Of a stretch of 64,000 bases of DNA, positions 42,336 to 49,498 are shown one piece after another (position 1 is the stretch's first letter; the number at the start of each line of letters is the position of its first letter). The translations under genes and the position numbers were made by a program. The notes beneath the pieces were generated by a model, which saw only the letters and a program-made list of their open reading frames with translations, was not told the DNA's origin and ran no database searches. Source of the stretch: Microvirga roseola (lineage in GTDB: Bacteria > Pseudomonadota > Alphaproteobacteria > Rhizobiales > Beijerinckiaceae); contig NZ_JAJATX010000012.1 in NCBI RefSeq assembly GCF_020866965.1, positions 42,098-106,097 on the forward strand. The letters are read 5' to 3'.

Positions 42336-43214
42336 ATGCCGCTCAGCCACAGCCTCGTCGCCGTTCTCGTCACGATCATCTGGGGCCTCAGCTTCGTCGT
42401 GATCAAGATCGGCGTCGGGGACACGCCGCCCCTGCTGCTGGCGGCCCTGCGCTTCTTCTTCGCCGCCCTGCCCGCCGTCTATTTCGTCCCGCGTCCGCAG
42501 ACCGACTGGCGCAACGTCGTCGGCTACGGCTTCTTTCTCGGGGTCGCCCAGTTCGGGCTCCTCTTCGCCGCCCTGGCGCTGGGAATGCCGGCAAGCCTTG
42601 CCTCCCTCGTCATGCAGGCGCAGGTCTTCTTCACTATCCTGTTCGCGGCGCTTCTCATGGGAGAGCGGCCCGGCCCGCACCAGATCGCCGGCGGCGTGCT
42701 GGGAGCCCTGGGCCTCGCCCTCATTGCCCTGCCCCGCCTGAGCGGCAGCGGCGCGGGCCCGTTCCTGATGACGGTGCTGGCCGCGGCCTCCTGGGGCGTG
42801 GCCAACATTATCTCCAAGCGGGCGGGGCGCGTGGACATGCTGGGCTTCATCGTCTGGTCGAGCCTCGTCGCGCCGCTGCCCTTGCTCGGGCTCTCGCTCT
42901 GGCTCAACGGGTCGGAGGAGGTCCTGGCGGCCCTCTCCCACATGACCTGGGGCACCGCGGCGGCAGTGGCCTATCTCGCCTATCCGACCACGGTCTTCGC
43001 CTTCGGAGTCTGGGCCTATCTGCTCTCCCGCCACCCGGCGGCGACGGTGACGCCCTTCGCCCTTCTGGTGCCGGTGGCCGGGATTATCGGCTCGGCCCTC
43101 ATCCTCGGCGAGGCGATGCAGCCCATCGAGGCCGTCGGCGGGGCGGTGATCGTGATCGGGCTCGCGCTCAACGTCTTCGGCCAGCGCTTCATCCGCGGCC
43201 GCCGAGCTGTCTAG
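42336..43214 (+). CDS. EamA-family (DMT) transporter
   Basis: A 292-aa inner-membrane protein with about ten membrane helices formed by two EamA repeats (LVAVLVTIIWGLSFVVIKIG at the start; TVLAAASWGVANIISKRAG opening the second half). The family exports amino acids or other small metabolites, and YdcZ/YedA-like relatives are poorly defined. The substrate cannot be inferred. It follows irr on the same strand by 54 bp and converges with the small DUF3096 gene. Confidence 0.88.
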   Translation: MPLSHSLVAVLVTIIWGLSFVVIKIGVGDTPPLLLAALRFFFAALPAVYFVPRPQTDWRNVVGYGFFLGVAQFGLLFAALALGMPASLASLVMQAQVFFTILFAALLMGERPGPHQIAGGVLGALGLALIALPRLSGSGAGPFLMTVLAAASWGVANIISKRAGRVDMLGFIVWSSLVAPLPLLGLSLWLNGSEEVLAALSHMTWGTAAAVAYLAYPTTVFAFGVWAYLLSRHPAATVTPFALLVPVAGIIGSALILGEAMQPIEAVGGAVIVIGLALNVFGQRFIRGRRAV

Positions 43215-43226
43215 GCGGGGCGGGAA

Positions 43227-43376
43227 TCAGCGCAGCAGCCCGAAGCCGACCAGCGCGAAGGCGATCAGGAAGATCGCCACGAAGATGTTGAGGAAGCGCG
43301 GAGCCACGATGGAGGCGACGCCGAGAACCAGAGCAAGGATCGGCAGCAGGTTCTTGATGCTGAGGGAAAGGGTCAT
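43227..43376 (-). CDS. DUF3096 small membrane protein
   Basis: A 49-residue open frame from ATG 43376 to TGA 43227-43229. The product is almost entirely hydrophobic: ILALVLGVASIVAPRFLNIF and then AIFLIAFALVGFGLLR, giving two membrane helices with a short turn. Length and sequence match the DUF3096 family of tiny inner-membrane proteins of unknown role in alphaproteobacteria. No strong ribosome site is seen. It lies 12 bp from the convergent EamA gene and 80 bp from the SH3 gene. Confidence 0.75.
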   Translation of the reverse strand: MTLSLSIKNLLPILALVLGVASIVAPRFLNIFVAIFLIAFALVGFGLLR

Positions 43377-43457
43377 GGAAGCGGACTTTCAGGAAAAATG
43401 GTCTGTAACCCTGTTCTGCATCGGAAGTGGTTGCCAAAAGGCAAATCGTTCCTGGCC

Positions 43458-43991
43458 CTACTCGACCGTCTCGTTGGGGTAGACGCCCCACAGCTTCTCC
43501 TGCTGCAGATAGCCGTCGAGATCCCGCGCTCCGTCCATCACGATCAGAACCCGGCACCACTTGCCGTCGCAGCCCTTGATGTTGGCGATCACGCCGGGCT
43601 GGAGCTTGGCGACCACGCCGCCCTTGGAATCGGCCCTGTCGAGGAGATCGACCGGATCCGCCTCTCCCTTCGCCCAGGGCATCACGAGGGCCGTGCGCCG
43701 TCCCGAGAGCAGGGAGTGGAGAACCCACCCCTCCGTTCCCTCCGCGTCGCGGATACGCCGCCAGGTCTCGTATTCGGCGATGATCTCGACCGGGAGCCCG
43801 GCCCGCTGGAACACCCAGGCGGTCCTGTGATCCTTGGAGGGGCCTTCCCTCAGGTTCACCCGGTCGGACTTGAGGCTCACATAGCGGGGCACGGGAAGCC
43901 CGGTGCCGAGGCGGTAGCCCTGAGGCTGCTGCGCCAGGGCCGACACCGTGCTCGCGCTCAACAGGGCAAGGGCAAGGGTGATCCTGCGCAT
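43458..43991 (-). CDS. Exported SH3-domain protein
   Basis: A 177-aa secreted or periplasmic protein. The signal peptide MRRITLALALLSASTVSALA is followed by a bacterial SH3 (SH3_4-type) region starting YVSLKSDRVNLREGPSKDH and containing TEGWVLHSLLSGRRTAL. A second half (GVVAKLQPGVIANIKGCDGKWCRVLI) resembles another SH3-like unit with two cysteines. Such proteins often bind cell-wall components, but no enzymatic domain is visible. The ATG at 43991 is selected because AGAGGA precedes it and the signal sequence starts there. Confidence 0.87.
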   Translation of the reverse strand: MRRITLALALLSASTVSALAQQPQGYRLGTGLPVPRYVSLKSDRVNLREGPSKDHRTAWVFQRAGLPVEIIAEYETWRRIRDAEGTEGWVLHSLLSGRRTALVMPWAKGEADPVDLLDRADSKGGVVAKLQPGVIANIKGCDGKWCRVLIVMDGARDLDGYLQQEKLWGVYPNETVE

Positions 43992-44113
43992 GGTTCCTCT
44001 CAAGTTGGGTTTGTCTCTCGGCTGGAGCCTCTGGTAGAGAAGCTTGGCGAGACCTGCCACGCGGCGGCTCGCCACCCTTTAGTCGCCGGAACGGGGTTAA
44101 GAGAGTGTGAAAA

Positions 44114-44142
44114 CTCTCGAAACCTCCCGAGATTTTCGAGAG
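44114..44142. promoter_or_regulatory. Perfect 9-bp inverted repeat upstream of the hydroxyacid dehydrogenase
   Basis: CTCTCGAAA and TTTCGAGAG with an 11-bp spacer, ending 17 bp before the dehydrogenase ATG. It may be an operator or a leader stem-loop close to the ribosome site. Confidence 0.45.
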
Positions 44143-44159
44143 CTGGGGCCGTCAAGCCG

Positions 44160-45152
44160 ATGAAGAAGAGACCTGTCGTCGTCGTCACCCGCCGTCTGCC
44201 CGATGTGATCGAGACGCGCCTGCGGGAGCTGTTCGATACGCGCCTCAACCTTGAGGACAAGCCCCTCTCGGCGGCGGAGCTGATCGAGTCCGTGAAAACG
44301 GCCGATGTCCTGGTCCCCACCATCACGGACGAGATCGACTCCACGGTGATCGGGCAGGCGGGACCGAATCTCAAGCTCATCGCCAATTTCGGCAACGGCG
44401 TCGACAATATCGACGTTGCGGCGGCCGTGGCGAAGGGGATTGCCGTCACAAACACCCCCGGCGTCCTCACCGAGGATACGGCGGACATGACCATGGCGCT
44501 GATCCTCGCGGTCGCCCGCAGGATCACGGAAGGCGCGCGCGTCATCCCGGACGGCGACTGGGCCGGCTGGTCGCCCACCTGGATGCTGGGGCGGCGGATC
44601 ACGGGAAAGCGCCTCGGCATCGTCGGCATGGGCCGCATCGGCCAGGCGCTCGCCCGCCGCGCCAAGGCCTTCGGCCTCTCGATCCATTATCACAACCGGC
44701 GTCACGTCCCCCCGAAAATCGAGGCCGAACTCGAGGCGACCTATTGGGAATCCCTCGACCAGATGCTGGCGCGCATGGACATCGTCTCGGTCAACTGCCC
44801 CCACACGCCGGCGACCTATCACCTGCTCTCGGCGCGCCGCCTCAAGCTCATGCGGCCCGATGCGGTCATCGTGAACACGGCCCGCGGCGAGATCATCGAC
44901 GAGACGGCGCTGATCAAGCTCATCGAATCCGGCGCGATCGCCGGGGCGGGCCTCGACGTCTTCGAGGAGGAGCCTGCAGTCAATCCGCGCCTCGTCCGTC
45001 TCGCCAAGCAGGGGAAGGTGGTGCTGTTGCCCCATATGGGCTCGGCGACGCACGAAGGCCGCATTGCCATGGGAGAGAAGGTGATCGTCAACATCAGGGC
45101 CTTTGTCGACGGCCACAAGCCGCCGGACCGCGTGCTCCCGAGCATGCTCTAA
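44160..45152 (+). CDS. D-2-hydroxyacid dehydrogenase (D-glycerate dehydrogenase-like)
   Basis: A 330-aa NAD(P)-dependent oxidoreductase. The nucleotide-binding loop is KRLGIVGMGRIGQALARRA near residue 150. The catalytic Arg, Glu and His are in VNTARGEIIDE, LDVFEEEP and LLPHMGSAT. The sequence is close to glyoxylate/hydroxypyruvate reductases (GyaR/GhrB type), so its likely reaction is reduction of glyoxylate or hydroxypyruvate, relevant to one-carbon/serine-cycle bacteria, though unproven. The frame extends upstream antisense to the SH3 gene; the ATG at 44160 fits the family start. It is preceded by an inverted repeat. Confidence 0.92.
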   Translation: MKKRPVVVVTRRLPDVIETRLRELFDTRLNLEDKPLSAAELIESVKTADVLVPTITDEIDSTVIGQAGPNLKLIANFGNGVDNIDVAAAVAKGIAVTNTPGVLTEDTADMTMALILAVARRITEGARVIPDGDWAGWSPTWMLGRRITGKRLGIVGMGRIGQALARRAKAFGLSIHYHNRRHVPPKIEAELEATYWESLDQMLARMDIVSVNCPHTPATYHLLSARRLKLMRPDAVIVNTARGEIIDETALIKLIESGAIAGAGLDVFEEEPAVNPRLVRLAKQGKVVLLPHMGSATHEGRIAMGEKVIVNIRAFVDGHKPPDRVLPSML

Positions 45153-45179
45153 GGTGATCGCTCAACTTTGGTGAGCGGC

Positions 45180-45198
45180 TGAAAGTGAAGAACTTTCA
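45180..45198. other. Perfect inverted repeat after the dehydrogenase gene
   Basis: TGAAAGT-gaaga-ACTTTCA, 28 bp after the dehydrogenase stop. Just before it is another inverted repeat, CGCTCA...TGAGCG (about 45158-45176). There is no U-tract, so these are either a weak transcript end or operators for the next gene. Confidence 0.35.
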
Positions 45199-45247
45199 CC
45201 GGCGTAACATATGTGAGTGCAGGATCGGGCAGGGAGCAGTCAGAAGG

Positions 45248-45267
45248 TTTTCATAACATAATGAAAA
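45248..45267. promoter_or_regulatory. Candidate operator just before the Crp-family gene
   Basis: TTTTCAT-aacata-ATGAAAA, a perfect 7-bp inverted repeat ending 6 bp before the ATG of the Crp/Fnr-type regulator. Its position suggests autoregulation or control of translation. Confidence 0.45.
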
Positions 45268-45273
45268 TCCGGC

Positions 45274-45993
45274 ATGCTCACTCCCCTCATCCTCAGGCTT
45301 GAACAGCGCGACCGACTCTCGGACGAAGAGAAGAGGGTGCTCGAAAACGCAGTCTCGCGGGTCCGCGTGGTTGCGGCCGATGAGGACGTGGTGCGGGAAG
45401 GCGACCGTCCGGCGGAGAGTTGCCTGCTCCTCGAAGGGTTCGCCGCCCGCTACAAGATTCTGTCGAACGGCCGGCGGCAAATCACGGCCATTCACGTCTC
45501 CGGCGATTTCGTCGACCTGCACTCGTTCCTGCTCAAGACCATGGATCACGGCGTGGTGGCTCTCACCCCATGCCGTATCGCCGTCGTTTCCCATGCGGCG
45601 CTCGAGAAGATCACCGACGAACATCCCCATCTCACACGCCTTCTCTGGCTGATGACCCTCATCGACGGGGCGATCCACCGCGAGTGGCTCACCGCCATGG
45701 GCCGGCTGTCGGCGACCGCTCACATGGCGCATCTCATCTGCGAGCTCTTCCTGCGCCTCAGCGTGGTGGGGCGCAGCGAGGAAGACACGATCCGGCTTCC
45801 CCTGACGCAAGCGGAACTCGGCGATACGCTCGGGCTCTCCACCGTCCACGTGAATCGCGTCCTGCAGGAGCTGCGCAAGGACGGCCTGATCCGGTGGCAG
45901 GGCGACGCCCTGACGATCCTCGATTGGGAGCGCCTGAAGCAGGTGGGCAATTTCACGTCGACCTATCTCAACTTCCAGTACGAGCAGCGATAG
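45274..45993 (+). CDS. Crp/Fnr-family transcriptional regulator
   Basis: A 239-aa regulator with an N-terminal cyclic-nucleotide-binding-like domain (RVVAADEDVVREGDRPAESC, ITAIHVSGDFVDLHSFLLK). A long dimerisation helix follows, then a C-terminal winged helix (LTQAELGDTLGLSTVHVNRV). There is no N-terminal Fnr cysteine cluster, so it is not an oxygen-sensing Fnr, and the signal is unknown. Multiple paralogues of this kind are usual in Rhizobiales. A perfect inverted repeat lies just before the ATG. Its 3' end overlaps the convergent amine-oxidase gene by 26 bp. Confidence 0.88.
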   Translation: MLTPLILRLEQRDRLSDEEKRVLENAVSRVRVVAADEDVVREGDRPAESCLLLEGFAARYKILSNGRRQITAIHVSGDFVDLHSFLLKTMDHGVVALTPCRIAVVSHAALEKITDEHPHLTRLLWLMTLIDGAIHREWLTAMGRLSATAHMAHLICELFLRLSVVGRSEEDTIRLPLTQAELGDTLGLSTVHVNRVLQELRKDGLIRWQGDALTILDWERLKQVGNFTSTYLNFQYEQR

Positions 45994-47323
45994 GCTCCGG
46001 TTCTTCGCTCATCCGGTGATTCGGGAGAAGCTGCGCGATGATCTCGCCTGCCACCCGTTCGCCCTCTTCCCATGCGCCGCCCGCCGTGCCCCATTGCGCA
46101 CGCGAGAGCGCTTCGCCCGCAAACCACACCCGCTCAGCGACGGGAGCCTTCAGGACATCGCGGATCCTGTAGAGACCCGGCGGCACCACCGCCCAGGAGG
46201 CGCGCGACCAGGGATCGTGCCGCCAGGCGGTGCTGAAGACGACGCTCAGATTCCGGATCGCCCCATGCCCGAAATGCTCCGCCAGGACCGCCCGCGCGAA
46301 GCGGGCAGGGGCATGCGCATCCCGCCCGTCGAGCGTGGCGGCGGCCGGCTGGTCGAGTTCGAAGAAATGGAAGGGTGAGCCGTCGATGCAGGTCAGGAGG
46401 CCCGGCGGCTCCCGCCGGGTGCCGAGAAGGCTCGCCAGCCGGTCGGCGCCCCGGAAGGGCGAATCGGGCCAGTGCAGCACCATATGCTCGTAGACGCCCT
46501 GCGTGAAGCCGTGGACCGCGTGCTCGACAGCATCGGGCAGCGAGGGCGTGAAGCGGATCGCCTCCCGCTGCAGCACGGCCATGGGAGCGGTGACGATAAC
46601 GGCACGCGCTTTCAGGGCTCCTGCCGAGGTCTCGATCCGAACGCCCGGACCCGACCAGTCGACGGCCTGGACGGCAACGCCGAGCCGGATCGGCAGGCAC
46701 TGACCGAGGCGGGCGACATAGGCTCCCAAGCCGCCCGCGATGAAGAGGTTATCCTCGTATTCCATGCTCGGGAAATCGTGCAGGCTCACCTGAGCGAGGG
46801 GCCGGCCCGAAACGAGCCCGTGGATCTCCTTCACCCTCGAGCCCATGGGTCCCATGGGCGGCAGGGCCTTTGCCGCAGGCTGGTCCTCCTGCGCCCTGGC
46901 GGCCTGGTTCATTGCCCGGTCGGCCATAGCGAAGGCCCGGTCGAGGGCGGCGCTCTGGGCGCGGCCGGCCGGCCTTCCCCGCACGAAGACATGGCCGTCC
47001 ACCGGGGCCCGGCGCAGGGGCTCGCCCCGGGCATGGCCCAGCTTCACGAGTGGATTGATCGGTCCCGCGTGGAGCCAGTGCGCTCCGAGATCGAGGGGAT
47101 GGCCCTTGATGGCGCGGGTCACGGTCCGCCCGCCGATGCGGCTTCTCGCCTCCAGCACCGTCACCGTCAGCCCCGCTGCGATCAGTCGCCTTGCGGCGGC
47201 AATTCCGGCGCTTCCCGCACCGACGATCACCACATCCGGCTCCTGAGGAAGGGCCGGCGACAGGAATGAGCTTTCGGGCTGCACAGTTTCCTCCACCCCT
47301 CGCCTTGCGGCGGGTCCGTTCAT
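45968..47323 (-). CDS. FAD-dependent amine oxidase family protein
   Basis: A 451-aa flavoprotein of the monoamine-oxidase family. The dinucleotide-binding motif DVVIVGAGSAGIAAARRL near residue 32 and the following LEARSRIGGRTVT are typical. The C-terminal flavin segment is RVWFAGEALSRAQWGTAGGAWEEG. A twin-Arg or cleavable signal is not evident, so it is likely cytoplasmic. The substrate is unknown. It is convergent and tail-overlapping with the Crp-family gene and divergent from the CysZ-like gene. Confidence 0.88.
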   Translation of the reverse strand: MNGPAARRGVEETVQPESSFLSPALPQEPDVVIVGAGSAGIAAARRLIAAGLTVTVLEARSRIGGRTVTRAIKGHPLDLGAHWLHAGPINPLVKLGHARGEPLRRAPVDGHVFVRGRPAGRAQSAALDRAFAMADRAMNQAARAQEDQPAAKALPPMGPMGSRVKEIHGLVSGRPLAQVSLHDFPSMEYEDNLFIAGGLGAYVARLGQCLPIRLGVAVQAVDWSGPGVRIETSAGALKARAVIVTAPMAVLQREAIRFTPSLPDAVEHAVHGFTQGVYEHMVLHWPDSPFRGADRLASLLGTRREPPGLLTCIDGSPFHFFELDQPAAATLDGRDAHAPARFARAVLAEHFGHGAIRNLSVVFSTAWRHDPWSRASWAVVPPGLYRIRDVLKAPVAERVWFAGEALSRAQWGTAGGAWEEGERVAGEIIAQLLPNHRMSEEPEPIAARTGS

Positions 47324-47393
47324 AAGTAAAGTCCGCGCCTCATGCGAGGAGAGCTCTCGTCTCCCGGACAGTCATGGAAAGAGAACACGATAG

Positions 47394-48119
47394 ATGCTGA
47401 TCCAGGCGGTTTTCGCTGCGGCCCGCGAGGTCTTCTCGCCCGCGCTCCGACCCATCTTGTGGAAGTCTCTCGGGCTGACGGCGGCCCTGCTCGTCCTCGT
47501 CTGGCTCGGCCTCACGCGCCTGCTCGATTACCTCCTCACGGGCCATGACCTGGTCGCCGCCTATCCCGTGGTCGACAGCTTCGCCTATTTCCTTGCAGGT
47601 GCCGGGCTCATCGTGGCGCTCATCTATCTCCTGCCCGCCGTCTCGGCCATCGTGGCGGGCTATTTCCTCGATGACGTCGCCGAGGTCGTGGAGCGCAAGG
47701 ATTATCCCGCCGACCCGCCCGGACAGGCGCTGCCCTTGGGCAAGTCCATCCTCTACGGCCTTCGCTTCGCCGGGCTCTCTCTTCTGGTGAACCTGGTCGC
47801 CCTACTTCTGTTCTTCATCCCGGGCGTCAACATCGTCGCGTTCTTCGCCGCGAACGCCTATCTCCTCGGACGGGAATATTTCGAACTCGCGGCCGGCCGC
47901 TTCTGGCCGGCCCAAGACGTGTCGCGCATGCGCGTCGAGAACCGCGGCACGGTGCTGGCCGCCGGCGCGGTTCTGGCAGGGCTTGTCCTCATACCGGTCC
48001 TGAACCTCGTCACGCCGATTTTCGGCGCAGCGCTGATGGTCCACCTGCACAAGCGCCTGGCGGCCAGGCGCTTAGCGGGAGGGGCGTTCCCCCGGGTTGA
48101 GGCCGGAGAGCGGCTCTGA
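47394..48119 (+). CDS. EI24/CysZ-family membrane protein
   Basis: A 241-aa inner-membrane protein with about four to six hydrophobic segments (LGLTAALLVLVWLGL; YFLAGAGLIVALIYLLPAVS; FAGLSLLVNLVALLLFFIPG; GAVLAGLVLIPVLNLVTPIF). The EI24/CysZ family signature NIVAFFAANAYLLGREYFE is present. CysZ imports sulfate in enterobacteria, but in alphaproteobacteria the role of this homologue is not proven. Its last 48 bp overlap the convergent NDUFA9-like gene. Confidence 0.85.
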   Translation: MLIQAVFAAAREVFSPALRPILWKSLGLTAALLVLVWLGLTRLLDYLLTGHDLVAAYPVVDSFAYFLAGAGLIVALIYLLPAVSAIVAGYFLDDVAEVVERKDYPADPPGQALPLGKSILYGLRFAGLSLLVNLVALLLFFIPGVNIVAFFAANAYLLGREYFELAAGRFWPAQDVSRMRVENRGTVLAAGAVLAGLVLIPVLNLVTPIFGAALMVHLHKRLAARRLAGGAFPRVEAGERL

Positions 48120-49148
48120 GTTGGGGGCCTGTCCCTCGGGACGGATATTGCCGGCGTTACGGGTCAGGTTGAACTGGCCCCTCTTGCGGAAGCGCACCAG
48201 ATAGGCCGGCGCGATGGCCTCGTAGGTGGTCGGGGTGATGCCGATGCCCTGCAGGGTGCGGCCCTCGCGGATTGCGTTCTCCGAAACCACGTTGTCCTTC
48301 TCCAGCAGGATCGCCTGGTCGCGGGTCATGACAAGCTCATTCGGCAGGAGGCCGAGCGTCAGGACATTCAGGGCGCCCATGACCGTGCCCTGAGTCCGGC
48401 CCAGGGACTTCGGCAGGGAGATGATCGCGCGCCTGCGCTCCGTCTCCTTCAGTACGAACTCGACCAGCTCGCGAAGCGTGCGGATCTCCGGGCCGCCGCA
48501 TTCATAGATGCGTCCGCCCTGGACCGTGCCGTCCACCGCCCGCACGATGGCCTCCGCCACGTCGCCCGCATAGACCGGCTGGAACCGGGTATCCGCGCCG
48601 GCGAGCGGCAGGACGGGCACCATGCGGGCGAGCGCCGCGAAGCGGTTGAAGAAGCTGTCGTTGGACCCGAACATCAGCGACGGGCGCAGGATGACCGCAT
48701 CCGGCCGCGCATCGAGGAGGCCCGCCTCGCCCGCAGCCTTCGAGCGGGCATAGGCCGATTCGGAATTCGGATCGGCCCCGATGGCCGAGATATGGATGAT
48801 CCGGGCATCCGGCCGCGCGGCCTTGGCGATGAGGCGGGGTCCGTCCACATGGATCGAGTCGAAGCTCTGGCGGCCGCTGGGCTGCAGCAGGCCGACCAGG
48901 TTCACCACATGGTCGGCGCGGGCCACTGCATGGGCGACGGAATCCGGATAGCGCAGGTTGGCCTGGATCGCATGGACCTGCCCCACCTTCCCCGTGGCGA
49001 GGAAGTTCGTCCGGTTCGGCTGCCGGGTCGCGATGAGCACGCGGTAGCCGCGCCGGGCCAGCTGTGTCACCACGAAGCGGCCGAGAAAGCCCGATCCGCC
49101 AAAGACTGTGACGATTTGCTGCTCGGGCGTGCGAATGTCGCCGGTCAT
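48072..49148 (-). CDS. NDUFA9-like NAD(P)-binding protein (complex I-associated family)
   Basis: A 358-aa atypical short-chain dehydrogenase/NmrA-like protein. Its Rossmann motif VTVFGGSGFLGRFVVTQLARR is near residue 13, with IIHISAIGADPNSESAYARSK near 120, including the tyrosine and lysine of SDR enzymes. It matches the family related to the mitochondrial complex I accessory subunit NDUFA9 (39 kDa). In alphaproteobacteria its partnership with complex I is presumed rather than shown. The ATG at 49148 has AGGAGG 7 bases upstream; an extended frame is rejected. It is the last core gene before tRNA-Leu. Confidence 0.9.
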   Translation of the reverse strand: MTGDIRTPEQQIVTVFGGSGFLGRFVVTQLARRGYRVLIATRQPNRTNFLATGKVGQVHAIQANLRYPDSVAHAVARADHVVNLVGLLQPSGRQSFDSIHVDGPRLIAKAARPDARIIHISAIGADPNSESAYARSKAAGEAGLLDARPDAVILRPSLMFGSNDSFFNRFAALARMVPVLPLAGADTRFQPVYAGDVAEAIVRAVDGTVQGGRIYECGGPEIRTLRELVEFVLKETERRRAIISLPKSLGRTQGTVMGALNVLTLGLLPNELVMTRDQAILLEKDNVVSENAIREGRTLQGIGITPTTYEAIAPAYLVRFRKRGQFNLTRNAGNIRPEGQAPNSEPLSGLNPGERPSR

Positions 49149-49326
49149 GAAAAAAGCCTCCTGTCCGCCAAGGACCTGGAAGTGGAGCTTGGGAGATTTT
49201 GACACGTCTCTAGTCAAACGCCGCCCCCCTGTGAAGGGGCGCGACATCAAGAATAAGCACAAGGATCGTTTTCAGCGATTGACGCGCCGCCCCGCTGGCT
49301 CTAAACGAACCTCGCCGAACAGGCAT

Positions 49327-49411
49327 GCCCAGGTGGCGGAATTGGTAGACGCGCTGGTTTCAGGTACCAGTGGGTAACACCGTGGAGGTTCGAGTCCTCT
49401 CCTGGGCACCA
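49327..49411 (+). tRNA. tRNA-Leu (anticodon CAG)
   Basis: An 85-nt cloverleaf: acceptor arms GCCCAGG / CCTGGGC, D-arm with GGCGGAATTGGTAGACGCGC, an anticodon stem CTGGT/ACCAG around loop TTCAGGT (CAG anticodon), a long class II variable arm, and a T-arm GGAGGTTCGAGTCCTCTC (GG-TTCGAGTCC core). The CCA end is encoded. Its 3' end is the attachment site of an integrative element: the last 18 bases plus two more are repeated at 58405-58424. Confidence 0.97.
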
Positions 49412-49413
49412 TC
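49394..49413 (+). repeat. attL of element 1 (within tRNA-Leu)
   Basis: GTCCTCTCCTGGGCACCATC spans the 3' T-arm strand, the acceptor strand and CCA of tRNA-Leu. An identical copy is at 58405-58424. Confidence 0.85.
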
Positions 49414-49428
49414 CCTTCTCTAAGGGAT
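49411..49428 (+). other. Hairpin immediately after tRNA-Leu CCA
   Basis: ATCCCTT-ctct-AAGGGAT is a perfect 7-bp stem starting at the last base of the tRNA. It is element DNA by the att definition, so it may replace the tRNA's original 3' processing or termination signal. A matching but different stem follows attR. Confidence 0.55.
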
Positions 49429-49446
49429 TGATCCGCAAAGACTTCC

Positions 49447-49498
49447 TTACAATTCAAGGACTTGGAAGCACCCGAGTGATACAAACGGGTGATACAAA
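49447..49498 (+). promoter_or_regulatory. Candidate integrase arm-type sites at the left end
   Basis: Two direct copies of GTGATACAAA (49476-49485 and 49489-49498) abut the integrase start. TTACAATTCAA lies at 49447-49457. Near the right end of the element, GTGATACAAA recurs once (58333-58342) and the second motif recurs inverted (58370-58380). Such placement is typical of arm-type sites bound by tyrosine integrases and of autoregulation. Confidence 0.5.

Noticed and set aside
42261..43034. A 257-codon minus-strand frame opposite the EamA gene
   Set aside because: The plus-strand frame has clear membrane-protein sequence and a good start; the minus frame is charged low-complexity.
49149..49262. 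Upstream extension of the NDUFA9-like protein
   Set aside because: The ATG at 49148 has an ideal AGGAGG and starts the Rossmann domain.
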